Source: Bacteroides finegoldii DSM 17565
Lineage (GTDB): Bacteria > Bacteroidota > Bacteroidia > Bacteroidales > Bacteroidaceae
Direction of reading: 5' to 3'
NCBI RefSeq assembly: GCF_000156195.1
Contig: NZ_GG688325.1
Location: 97,515-161,514 of the forward strand
Length of the DNA stretch: 64,000 nucleotides
In this document: positions 47,800-54,746 of the stretch, in pieces
How the letters are laid out: every line of letters begins with the position of its first letter
How positions within the stretch are numbered: position 1 is the stretch's first letter
The notes under the pieces: model-generated
What the model was told of the DNA's origin: nothing
Seen by the model: the letters and a program-made list of their open reading frames with translations, nothing else
Database searches by the model: none
Translations under genes and position numbers: made by a program

Positions 47800-47851
47800 A
47801 TAACCACAAGCGGTAGGGCAGACGTCAAATTGCCCTACTTTTTATGGTTAT
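47800..47851 (-). promoter_or_regulatory. Nested hairpin in the leader of the leftward small-gene operon
   Basis: ATAACCA (47800-47806) pairs with TGGTTAT (47845-47851). Inside, GTAGGGCA (47813-47820) pairs with TGCCCTAC (47831-47838), and the loop carries GACGTC. On the minus strand it ends 25 nt before the ATG at 47775. It may be a cis-acting RNA control element or a protein-binding site. Confidence 0.6.
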
Positions 47852-48375
47852 ACTACAAAAATGAAAAAGGTCGTCTAATACTAGTATATAGGCGACTGCA
47901 ATAAAATCTATCAAACATGGCTTTATCTATGAAAGACTGCGAAGAAATGAATTTACCACATTGATAGTAATTGGGAAATGGAGATAATAAGCCCTCGATG
48001 CAATACGGTAATCCTTCCTTCATGGGATACACAAATTTACGAATAATTGGGGAAGCTAAAAAATGAATGATACTCATTCTTCAAACATTGGTTGTATGTT
48101 TATGCCACATTCTGTAATGGTCTAAAGTAGTTCCATTTATGGAGAGTAGAAAGATATGCGTGCAATAAAGTACAGGTACTTATATATAATCCCCCCTACC
48201 TATAAAAATAGGATCTTAAATATATATCAGCTTACTTCTCCTATGATTTACTGAATTGAAAGTTACGTACGAATGAGCAGAGTAGCTCTAACGTCCCCCT
48301 AGGGTAGTTGGAAGAAAAGTGAAATATCTATTCTCCACGTAATCAATTTATAAATCATTTAAAATTTTATTTGTT
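47852..48375. other. Divergent noncoding region, candidate origin or transfer site
   Basis: No convincing gene between the leftward small-gene cluster and the rightward DUF3871 gene. It holds the inverted repeats AAGTAC-AG-GTACTT (48168-48181), CCTAT-AAAA-ATAGG (near 48200-48213) and the palindrome CCCTAGGG (48297-48304). The divergent layout, small palindromes and neighbouring winged-helix gene make it the best place for a replication or transfer origin. This is inference. Confidence 0.4.
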
Positions 48376-49401
48376 ATGAGAAATCTACAAATTATTGGCA
48401 ATGTGCCACAGGTAAGAAGAGAAAGTAACTTTGGTGAATATGCAGAAGAAGCAACAATAATCGAAGAACAACCAAAAGTTAAAAAAGAAAATCCTCATTT
48501 CTTGGAAGCTAATACGCTAGAGGTAACAATGCAACATTTGAAAGAAGATTGTATTACACCTGTATTTGCCAAAGACAATGAGCTTACAATTCCTCACCCT
48601 GCATTTATTGATACTGTTTATGACGCTGCAAATACTTTTTTCAGTGGTGAAAGCATTGATAAGCCCGATATTCGTGTTAGTCATGTGATTAAGGGTCGTA
48701 TTCCGGAAGCGATACATAAGCCAGCCAATCAGTTATTGGAATCAGACAAAACAATCTACTATGAGAGGGCAGCTTTCAGCATTGACATTCCTACAATCTA
48801 TGAAACGGTTGAGGGTAACAAGTTGAACCTTTCAATAGTAGGGGTTAGAGCCTATAATCAAATGAATCTGTATTCAAAGAAAGTTCCAGAACTATTTAGG
48901 TTGGCTATTGGCTTTAAAAACCAAGTTTGTTGCAATATGTGCATCTTTACAGACGGTTACAAGGATGATTTAAGAGTGAGCAATACAAGTGAACTTTACC
49001 GTTCTGCTTTGGAACTGTTCAACAACTACAATCCTGCCAAACATCTGTATTTGATGCAACAGTTAGGCAATACATCCATGAGCCAACATCAATTCTGCCA
49101 AATATTGGGTAAAATGAGACTTTATCAGTGTTTACCCAGTGGCTACCAAAAGAGACTGCCAAGAATGTTACTTACTGACACACAAATAAACAGTGTTGCA
49201 AAAGCCTACATTAATGATGAGAACTTTGGCAGCTTTGGAAATGACTTGAATATGTGGAAATTTTATAATTTGCTCACTGGAGCAAATAAGAGTTCATATA
49301 TTGATTCATTCTTAGACCGCTCTTTAAACGCTACTGAAATGGCTGTTGGAATTAATGCCGCTTTGCATGGAGACACTAAATATAAGTGGTTTATTGATTG
49401 A
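48376..49401 (+). CDS. DUF3871 family protein
   Basis: A 341-aa protein found on Bacteroidota mobile elements. The N-terminus is variable and charged (about residues 1-45). The conserved body has DIRVSHVIKGRIPEAIHKPA, ERAAFSIDIPTIYE, NLSIVGVRAYNQMNLYSK and GFKNQVCCNMCIFTDGYKDD. It ends with a helical part (GSFGNDLNMWKFYNLLTGANK). The family has no settled function; it recalls the phage/plasmid DUF932 proteins in layout. It lies at the start of a rightward group with the small membrane protein and resolvase. Confidence 0.88.
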   Translation: MRNLQIIGNVPQVRRESNFGEYAEEATIIEEQPKVKKENPHFLEANTLEVTMQHLKEDCITPVFAKDNELTIPHPAFIDTVYDAANTFFSGESIDKPDIRVSHVIKGRIPEAIHKPANQLLESDKTIYYERAAFSIDIPTIYETVEGNKLNLSIVGVRAYNQMNLYSKKVPELFRLAIGFKNQVCCNMCIFTDGYKDDLRVSNTSELYRSALELFNNYNPAKHLYLMQQLGNTSMSQHQFCQILGKMRLYQCLPSGYQKRLPRMLLTDTQINSVAKAYINDENFGSFGNDLNMWKFYNLLTGANKSSYIDSFLDRSLNATEMAVGINAALHGDTKYKWFID

Positions 49402-49466
49402 TTAAACAGGGGAATATTCAGAAATGGGTATTCTCCTATTTTATTAACTACGTAAAACAAAAAATC

Positions 49467-49598
49467 ATGTTTTATTATAAGATACTTGTTTGGCTCTTTT
49501 GGGTGGTATTGTCTTTTATAACAGGTTGTGTTCCGTTAATCCTACTTATTCTTTTAGTTGGCTTATGGGATATTGAGGAAGCGAATAAACCTCGTTAG
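49467..49598 (+). CDS. 43-aa single-span membrane peptide
   Basis: ATG 49467 gives MFYYKILVWLFWVVLSFITG and onward, with one long hydrophobic segment (about residues 4-34) and a short charged tail DIEEANKPR. It lies 65 bp after DUF3871 and before the resolvase. Short hydrophobic proteins on mobile elements may be holin-like, toxin-like or assembly factors; nothing here decides. Confidence 0.5.
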   Translation: MFYYKILVWLFWVVLSFITGCVPLILLILLVGLWDIEEANKPR

Positions 49599-49684
49599 TG
49601 TTCAAAACAGGAATGTGTTCAAATAAATCTGTAAAGGTGGTTTGAACACATTCTTTCATGTTATCAATTTAATCAAAGAATAAA

Positions 49685-50320
49685 ATGAAAACAGCCGTAA
49701 TATACGCTCGTGTTTCGTCAAGTAATGACAGACAGGACACGAGCAGACAAATAGAGGATTTAAAGAAATATGCTATTTCACAGGATATAGAAATAGTGAA
49801 TATATTCCAGGAGCATATTTCAGGTGCAAAGAAAATAGAGGAAAGACAGATTTTAGGGGAATGTTTAGAATACTGTAAACGTGAATCTGTGAATATTCTA
49901 CTTTTGTCTGAATTGTCAAGACTAGGAAGAAGTACATTACAGGTTCTTCGCTCTTTAGATATATTGCATGAATCGAAAGTATCGGTTTACATACAGAACT
50001 TGGGCTTATATACTTTGCAACCAAATGGGGAAGTTAATCCAATAGCTTCTATCATGGTGACAGTACTTGCAGAAATGGCAAATATCGAAAGAAGCAATAT
50101 CCAATACCGTTTGAATAGTGGTAGGGCAAATTATATTGCCAAAGGTGGTAAACTTGGCAGAAAGACAGGTTCAACCAAAACGGATGATAAGAAAAAAGAG
50201 GAATATAAAGAAGTCATTGCTTTACTAAGAAAAGGCTATTCAATCAGAAATATAGCTAAGCTACAAAGTATTGGTATTTCCACCGTTCAACGGATCAAAA
50301 ATCAGTTTATAAAGCCATAA
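49685..50320 (+). CDS. Serine recombinase of the resolvase/invertase family
   Basis: A 211-aa site-specific recombinase. The catalytic Ser is Ser11 in YARVSSSNDRQDTSRQ, and the conserved LLLSELSRLGRST carries the active-site arginine. The E-helix (about residues 105-135) has MVTVLAEMANIERSNIQ. The C-terminal HTH (about 172-205) shows LLRKGYSIRNIAKLQSIGIS. Size fits resolvases/invertases rather than large serine integrases. Together with the tyrosine integrase it gives this element two recombinases of different chemistry. It may resolve multimers or invert a segment; the inverted repeats downstream are possible targets. Confidence 0.93.
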   Translation: MKTAVIYARVSSSNDRQDTSRQIEDLKKYAISQDIEIVNIFQEHISGAKKIEERQILGECLEYCKRESVNILLLSELSRLGRSTLQVLRSLDILHESKVSVYIQNLGLYTLQPNGEVNPIASIMVTVLAEMANIERSNIQYRLNSGRANYIAKGGKLGRKTGSTKTDDKKKEEYKEVIALLRKGYSIRNIAKLQSIGISTVQRIKNQFIKP

Positions 50321-50338
50321 TCATAAAATATCGGTGGG

Positions 50339-50391
50339 GTGGAAAAATTCAGAGATTTAGTTTTTATATGGGTGGTCTTGAATTTTTCCAC
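50339..50391 (+). repeat. 13-bp perfect inverted repeat after the resolvase gene
   Basis: GTGGAAAAATTCA (50339-50351) and TGAATTTTTCCAC (50379-50391) are exact reverse complements around 27 bp, 19 bp past the resolvase stop. There is no T-run, so it could be a recombinase-binding site rather than a terminator. Confidence 0.65.
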
Positions 50392-50445
50392 TACCATGGA
50401 TTTATAAAGAAGGGATAGCTCTCAACTTTTAATAAACAATAGTTC

Positions 50446-50475
50446 TTGCTATTACAAACGCTTTTCGTAACTTTG
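50446..50475 (+). promoter_or_regulatory. Promoter of the structured RNA region
   Basis: TTG (50446-50448), a 19-bp spacer and TAACTTTG (50468-50475) match the Bacteroides consensus. Transcription would begin near 50481, exactly where the first hairpin starts. The -7 box lies inside the left arm (50456-50471) of an inverted repeat whose other arm is 50522-50538. Confidence 0.65.
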
Positions 50476-50480
50476 TGGCA

Positions 50481-50740
50481 ATTTCAGATGCCTAATGTGT
50501 TAGGTCTGAAAGGACATATTAGTTAACGAAGAGCGTTTAAGATATTACCTTGTTCAGAAAATCGCCAATTTAATGAACAACTCAAGGTGATAAGCAAGAA
50601 CGCTCACGTCAATGTTATATACCTATCTTGTTAAGATAGTCTATATATCGTTTGGCGTGGGCTTGTTTATCATTGAGTTGTGGGTGTTTGGCGATACCTC
50701 TGAACTGTGATATTCAAGTTCCCACGCTTTTCTCATTGTA
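50481..50740 (+). ncRNA. Candidate structured noncoding RNA or long structured leader
   Basis: Hairpin A (50482-50511): TTTCAGA/TCTGAAA and CCTAA/TTAGG around TGTG. Hairpin B (50552-50705) is a 154-nt near-continuous stem. Its pairs are GTTCAGA/TCTGAAC, ATCGCCAA/TTGGCGAT, a 9x7 internal loop, CAACTCAA/TTGAGTTG, TGATAA/TTATCA, GCAAG/CTTGT, CTCACGTCAA/TTGGCGTGGG, TATATA/TATATA and CTATCTT/AAGATAG. Three positions pair only as G-U, which favours selection on RNA rather than DNA. No open frame runs through it. It could be a free RNA or the 5' leader of the lipoprotein gene at 50899. No clear terminator is visible, so the 3' end is approximate. It matches no RNA family I can recognise. Confidence 0.6.
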
Positions 50741-50898
50741 TAATACTATCCAAAGGGGACAGGGTAGATAAAACGATATATAACTACGAATCAGACATTA
50801 AGAAACAACTTTTGCTACTATCTTTTAAGTAGCCAACTCAATTTTTGAGCAGCTTATACTACAAATTAAATTATTAACAAAAAGATTATTTACAGAAT

Positions 50899-51312
50899 AT
50901 GAAAACATTTAGATTTTTTGCGACTTTATTGGTTATTGCTTTATGTGCAGGTTTTACTTCTTGTAGCGATGATGATGATGAAAATCTGTTAGTGGGTACT
51001 TGGGTAAATATAGAGGATGGGGGCTCTGTGCAATATAAGGAGGTAATGACTATTAATGCAGACGGTACAGGTTCATCAACTTCAAGTGCGATTTATGCTG
51101 ATGGTTATATTCCTAAAGAAGAAGTAGATAACTTCAAATATACTTATGATGAGAATAGTAAAGTTTTCACTTTTATTTGGGAAGAAGATAGCGACGGAAA
51201 TATAGATATTTATTCTATGCACGTTAAAGAACTGACAAACTCCAAATTAGTTTTCATTGATGATATAGATGAAGAAGGTGAAGGAGAGGTAATAACATAC
51301 ATAAAACAATAA
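50899..51312 (+). CDS. Lipocalin-like lipoprotein, element cargo
   Basis: A 137-aa lipoprotein (lipobox GFTSC followed by SDDDDEN, a strong surface-export signal). The rest is a small beta-barrel-like domain with LLVGTWVNIEDGG, TINADGTGSST and a YTYDENSKVFTFIW strand, the usual pattern of Bacteroidota lipocalin-like proteins. As exported cargo on a mobile element it might act at the cell surface, for example in phage exclusion; this is only inference. Confidence 0.75.
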   Translation: MKTFRFFATLLVIALCAGFTSCSDDDDENLLVGTWVNIEDGGSVQYKEVMTINADGTGSSTSSAIYADGYIPKEEVDNFKYTYDENSKVFTFIWEEDSDGNIDIYSMHVKELTNSKLVFIDDIDEEGEGEVITYIKQ

Positions 51313-51392
51313 TTGGGATTAACAGCATAGTGCTAGTCTTATAGATTGGCATTATGCTTACAATATTCTAAGATGATAATAACAAATAATGT

Positions 51393-51764
51393 ATGATGAA
51401 AAATATTATTTATTTATTTATTTGCCTTTTTTCTTTTATGGTTAGTGAAGTAATGGCACAATCTTCACAAAAGAAAACGGTTTTAGATTTTACTCCTAAA
51501 GTTCCACAAGAAGTCATTAATCTTGCATTGGAAAGAGTTAAACAGAAAGAAGTTGCTTGTTTTAATAATGGAACAATTCAAAAAAAGAAGTATAAGATTA
51601 TAAATTATACTACTTCAGTAGCTGTTGATATGAAATATAATGTTTGGGTAGAAGTCGTTGACCCTTGTAATGATATTGTTAAGAAACTTTGGATTCAATA
51701 TAAAGAAACCAAGGAGGGACAGTACGTTTGCACAAAAGATACTTTTTATACAAGTAAGAACTAA
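51393..51764 (+). CDS. Small exported protein, element cargo
   Basis: A 123-aa protein with signal peptide (cleavage near VMA-Q). The mature part is about 100 residues with VPQEVINLALERVKQKEVAC and WVEVVDPCNDIVKKLW, carrying three cysteines. No family recognised. It lies 80 bp after the lipoprotein and is the last gene before the right end of the element. Confidence 0.7.
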   Translation: MMKNIIYLFICLFSFMVSEVMAQSSQKKTVLDFTPKVPQEVINLALERVKQKEVACFNNGTIQKKKYKIINYTTSVAVDMKYNVWVEVVDPCNDIVKKLWIQYKETKEGQYVCTKDTFYTSKN

Positions 51765-51805
51765 ATTATAGCTACTTCAAGGAGGGAGGTATATAAAATT
51801 TAAAA

Positions 51806-51997
51806 CGGTCACAGAAAAATAATAGGAGGTGTGAATATGAGGAGTGGTTAATTAAAAACAGCGTTGATAATTAGTAGTTTATAGACTATTGATTTCTTGT
51901 GACGGTATAAAAAGTCCGTCACAGATACGTCACAGAATTACTAAGAATGTGACGATTTATAGAGAACTTATAGAGTATAACATACGATACCGTCACA
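51806..51997. promoter_or_regulatory. Right-end integrase arm-site cluster
   Basis: CGGTCACA at 51806-51813, GTGACGG at 51899-51905, CCGTCACA at 51916-51923, CGTCACA at 51928-51934, TGTGACG at 51948-51954 and CCGTCACA at 51990-51997. The same core occurs in the left-end cluster. The gap holds no gene. Confidence 0.65.
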
Positions 51998-52071
51998 GTT
52001 GGTTGGACGATGATAGAATAGGAGGTAGGTACAAATGAGTAGGGAACAGGATAGAGTATAGTTATATAAAA

Positions 52072-52103
52072 AAGAAGAGCCTTCCGAAAAAGAAAGCTCT
52101 TCA
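52072..52103 (-). terminator. Element-borne terminator for the restored GGGtGRT gene
   Basis: AAGAGC and GCTCTT arms around a T/C-rich loop, with a T-run on the minus strand, lie about 25 bp after the stop codon at 52127. It replaces the native terminator now at 40762-40796. Confidence 0.6.
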
Positions 52104-52126
52104 TATATAATCTGTATATCAGATAA

Positions 52127-52291
52127 TTACTTGCTCAAAGCCTGAGCTACGTCAACCGCACAAGCTACTGTACATCCTACCATCGGGTTGTTACCAATTC
52201 CTAGGAATCCCATCATTTCTACGTGAGCAGGAACTGATGAAGAACCAGCGAACTGTGCATCAGAGTGCATACGACCCATCGTATCAGTCAT
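52127..52291 (-). repeat. Right attachment region (attR), element-supplied gene 3' end
   Basis: The copy of the 165-bp duplication that is now part of the intact GGGtGRT gene. It differs from 40817-40981 at nine positions, all synonymous. Homology stops at 52291, where the left copy runs into element sequence. Confidence 0.85.
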
Positions 52292-53137
52292 GCCGTATGA
52301 AGCTGGTCCGGCAGCCATGTTATCCGGGTGAAGAGTACGGCCTGTACCACCACCGGAAGCAACTGAGAAATAAGGTTTGCCTGCAAGAACACGTTCTTTC
52401 TTGTAAGTACCAGCAACCGGGTGTTGGAAGCGAGTCGGGTTAGTAGAGTTACCTGTGATAGATACGTCTACACCTTCTTTCCACATGATAGCTACACCTT
52501 CGCGAACATCATCAGCACCATAGCATTTCACTTTTGCACGAGGACCGTCAGAGTAAGCGATTTCGCGAACAACTTTCAGTTCACCTGTAAAGTAATCGAA
52601 TTGAGTTTGAACATAAGTAAAGCCGTTGATACGAGAGATGATCTGAGCAGCGTCTTTTCCAAGACCGTTCAGGATGCAACGCAACGGTTCTTTACGTACT
52701 TTGTCTGCTTTTGCAGCGATTTTGATAGCACCTTCAGCAGCAGCGAAAGATTCGTGACCTGCCAGGAAAGCGAAACATTTAGTTTCTTCGCGCAGCAACA
52801 TGGCAGCCAGATTACCATGACCGATACCAACCTTACGGTCGTCAGCTACAGAACCCGGAATACAGAATGCTTGCAGACCGATACCGATAGCTTCAGCAGC
52901 TTCAGCAGCATTTGTGCAGTTCTTCTTAAGAGCGATAGCAGTACCTACTACATAAGCCCATTTTGCATTTTCAAAACAGATAGGCTGAGTTTCTTCACAC
53001 GTTTTATAAGGATCAAGTCCGGCAGCTTCGCAGATTGCGTTAGCTTCTTCGATATCTTTGATGCCGTTAGCGTTCAAGGCTTCGATAATGCCTTTCATAC
53101 GACGGTCTTGGCTTTCGAATTTTACTTCTCTAATCAT
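52127..53137 (-). CDS. GGGtGRT family protein
   Basis: A 336-aa protein named for its SGGGTGRTLHPDN motif (about residues 259-271). Conserved cysteines occur at the N-terminal NAICEAAGLDPYKTC and EETQPICFENA and at the C-terminal GCTVACAVD. The family is found next to NifU-like Fe-S scaffold genes, as here, and its role is not settled; metal or Fe-S handling is a reasonable guess. The start is ATG 53137, with GGAGG upstream in the 19-bp gap after the scaffold gene. Its last 54 codons come from the mobile element. Confidence 0.9.
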   Translation of the reverse strand: MIREVKFESQDRRMKGIIEALNANGIKDIEEANAICEAAGLDPYKTCEETQPICFENAKWAYVVGTAIALKKNCTNAAEAAEAIGIGLQAFCIPGSVADDRKVGIGHGNLAAMLLREETKCFAFLAGHESFAAAEGAIKIAAKADKVRKEPLRCILNGLGKDAAQIISRINGFTYVQTQFDYFTGELKVVREIAYSDGPRAKVKCYGADDVREGVAIMWKEGVDVSITGNSTNPTRFQHPVAGTYKKERVLAGKPYFSVASGGGTGRTLHPDNMAAGPASYGMTDTMGRMHSDAQFAGSSSVPAHVEMMGFLGIGNNPMVGCTVACAVDVAQALSK

Positions 53138-53156
53138 AGTTTCTTTCCTCCTTATA

Positions 53157-53858
53157 TTATTCGTGACGTGGATCAATAGATTTAACTGCACCCTGTTCTG
53201 CTGTTACGCGTCCATAAGTTCCTGTAACTTTTTTCAAAGCTTCGTTCGCATCGGTACCTTTCTTGATTTCGTCCATGAACTTACCCATGTGTACGAATTC
53301 GTATCCGCAGATTTCGTCGTTCTTGTCCAAGAAGATTTGTTTGATATAACCTTCTGCCATTTCGAGGTAACGAGGACCTTTAGCCAAAGTACCATAAAGA
53401 GTACCTACCTGGCTACGCAGACCTTTACCCAAGTCTTCTAGACCTGCACCGATGATCAAACCACCTTCAGAGAAAGCTGATTGGGTACGTCCGTAAACGA
53501 TTTGCAGGAACAGTTCGCGCATAGCAGTGTTGATAGCGTCGCAAACAAGGTCGGTGTTCAATGCTTCAAGGATTGTTTTTCCCGGAAGGATTTCAGCAGC
53601 CATAGCAGCAGAGTGAGTCATACCGGAACATCCGATAGTCTCAACCAAAGCTTCCTGGATAATACCTTCTTTAACGTTCAGTGTCAGTTTACAAGCACCT
53701 TGTTGAGGAGCGCACCAACCGATACCGTGTGTCAAACCTGAAATATCAACGATTTCTTTAGATTTTACCCATTTGCCTTCTTCGGGTATGGGAGCCGGTC
53801 CGTGATTAGGACCCTTCTTTACAACACACATGTGTTCCACTTCGTGTGAATAAGTCAT
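53157..53858 (-). CDS. NifU-like iron-sulfur cluster assembly scaffold
   Basis: A 233-aa cytoplasmic protein that probably assembles Fe-S clusters. Three cysteine contexts fit an IscU/NifU-N fold: GIGWCAPQQGACKLTLN, ETIGCSGMTHS and NTDLVCDAIN. It begins MTYSHEVEHMCVVKKG at ATG 53858; the frame opens earlier, but a consensus promoter at 53951-53921 overlaps the upstream alternative start. It forms an operon with the GGGtGRT gene. Confidence 0.88.
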   Translation of the reverse strand: MTYSHEVEHMCVVKKGPNHGPAPIPEEGKWVKSKEIVDISGLTHGIGWCAPQQGACKLTLNVKEGIIQEALVETIGCSGMTHSAAMAAEILPGKTILEALNTDLVCDAINTAMRELFLQIVYGRTQSAFSEGGLIIGAGLEDLGKGLRSQVGTLYGTLAKGPRYLEMAEGYIKQIFLDKNDEICGYEFVHMGKFMDEIKKGTDANEALKKVTGTYGRVTAEQGAVKSIDPRHE

Positions 53859-53920
53859 AATTAGCTCTTTTTTAAGTGATATAATTAAAAATACGTAGTC
53901 ACGATTCTCTAAATCGCCCA

Positions 53921-53951
53921 CAAAGGTAGTCGATTTATTTGTTTCTGCAAA
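53921..53951 (-). promoter_or_regulatory. Promoter of the Fe-S scaffold/GGGtGRT operon
   Basis: On the minus strand, TTTG (53951-53948), a 19-bp spacer and TACCTTTG (53928-53921) match the consensus. The leader is about 55 nt. Confidence 0.7.
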
Positions 53952-54693
53952 CCGCCTTTTATTACTTTTTTGTGAAAAGAGATAAATCCCTTTATGTTTT
54001 TCTCAGTTTGTAAAGTCGGGATTGCATTTGCCGAACTACTGCTATTATTGACATTGTCTATTAAGGGTAAACTTGTTTTCTTCTTATCGTAAAGTTCTTT
54101 TCACTTAATCTCTAAGTTGCTTTAGACTACTGCTAAACTGTAAACGAAGGCTTCGTTTTTATAAACGCAATCTTCATTTGTATAATCAAAGCCTTTGTTT
54201 TTATAAACGGAACTTTCATTTATAGTTTGTATGCAATCGAAGTAAATTAATTATCAGTTGAAAGCAACTTTGTCTATGCTGGAGTGAGACTTATCTGGTA
54301 ATAAATAAAGGTGATGAACGTGTCGATTTTCGGAAGAGAATAGCAGGATATATTTGTTAAATGGTCTAAGTATGATCATTTGTGAGCCGAAATTGAAGTT
54401 TTGGTGGAGAAAAGTGCAATTCTTAGAATAAACGGATAAAAGATGACTTTTTACTGAATTGATTGATTCTCAATATGATAGTTTGATGTGGCGAACGTTG
54501 AAAGTGATAATATAGTTCGTTTGTCACTTTATTATCATCCTATTGTCAGTGTCTATTGTCATTTTTATCTTTCTTATTATCAGTTGATTAACTCGTGAAA
54601 ATGACAAATGACAATAAAACTGGCGTTTTAAAACCTTATGTAGATATTAGCTTATAATTCGTAGGGCTGCAAATTTATTTATGTTTTTCGTAC
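53952..54693. other. Long intergenic region carrying repeat copy B
   Basis: No gene visible. It contains the dispersed repeat copy at about 54145-54295 and otherwise A+T-rich sequence with TTGTCAT/ATTATCA-like words around 54520-54610. Confidence 0.55.
54145..54295. repeat. Dispersed intergenic repeat, copy B
   Basis: Units GTTTTTATAAACG, TATAATCAAAGC and GTTTTTATAAACGGAAC lead into the 19-bp block GAACTTTCATTTATAGTTT (54210-54228). AAAGCAACTTTG and ACTTATCT follow. Same order as copy A at 5095-5285. Confidence 0.65.
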
Positions 54694-54722
54694 TTGGATA
54701 TAGGATGAAATTCGTAGCTTTG
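54694..54722 (+). promoter_or_regulatory. Promoter of the DUF4375 gene
   Basis: TTG (54694-54696), an 18-bp spacer and TAGCTTTG (54715-54722), 24 bp before the ATG at 54747. It rules out the earlier start at 54681. Confidence 0.65.
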
Positions 54723-54746
54723 CACATCATTTATTTGGAAAGAACT

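Larger units (their letters stand above)
40982..52126. mobile_element. Integrated mobile element, about 11.3 kb, in the 3' end of the GGGtGRT gene
   Basis: Bounded by the 165-bp gene-end duplication, with a tyrosine integrase at the left edge and clusters of GTGACGG/CCGTCAC motifs inside both edges. Cargo: two unrecognised proteins, a 58-aa protein, a helicase-like protein, a winged-helix protein, several small proteins, DUF3871, a serine recombinase, a folded RNA candidate and two exported proteins. It looks visibly richer in A+T than the flanks. I see no relaxase, coupling protein, mating-pair genes, terminase or capsid genes. It must be mobilised in trans, be a satellite, or be a decayed element. 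Confidence 0.88.

Noticed and set aside
47853..48077. 74-aa minus-strand frame in the element gap
   Set aside because: No ribosome site, odd composition (Phe/Ser/Tyr/Ile/Pro-rich) and lies in a palindrome-rich gap; no support as a gene.
50446..50740. Retron msr/msd
   Set aside because: The folded RNA suggested it, but no reverse transcriptase gene is present anywhere in the window.
40982..52126. Prophage
   Set aside because: No terminase, portal, capsid, tail or lysis genes.
52421..53179. 252-aa plus-strand frame
   Set aside because: Phe/Ser/Cys-rich shadow opposite the well-supported GGGtGRT gene.
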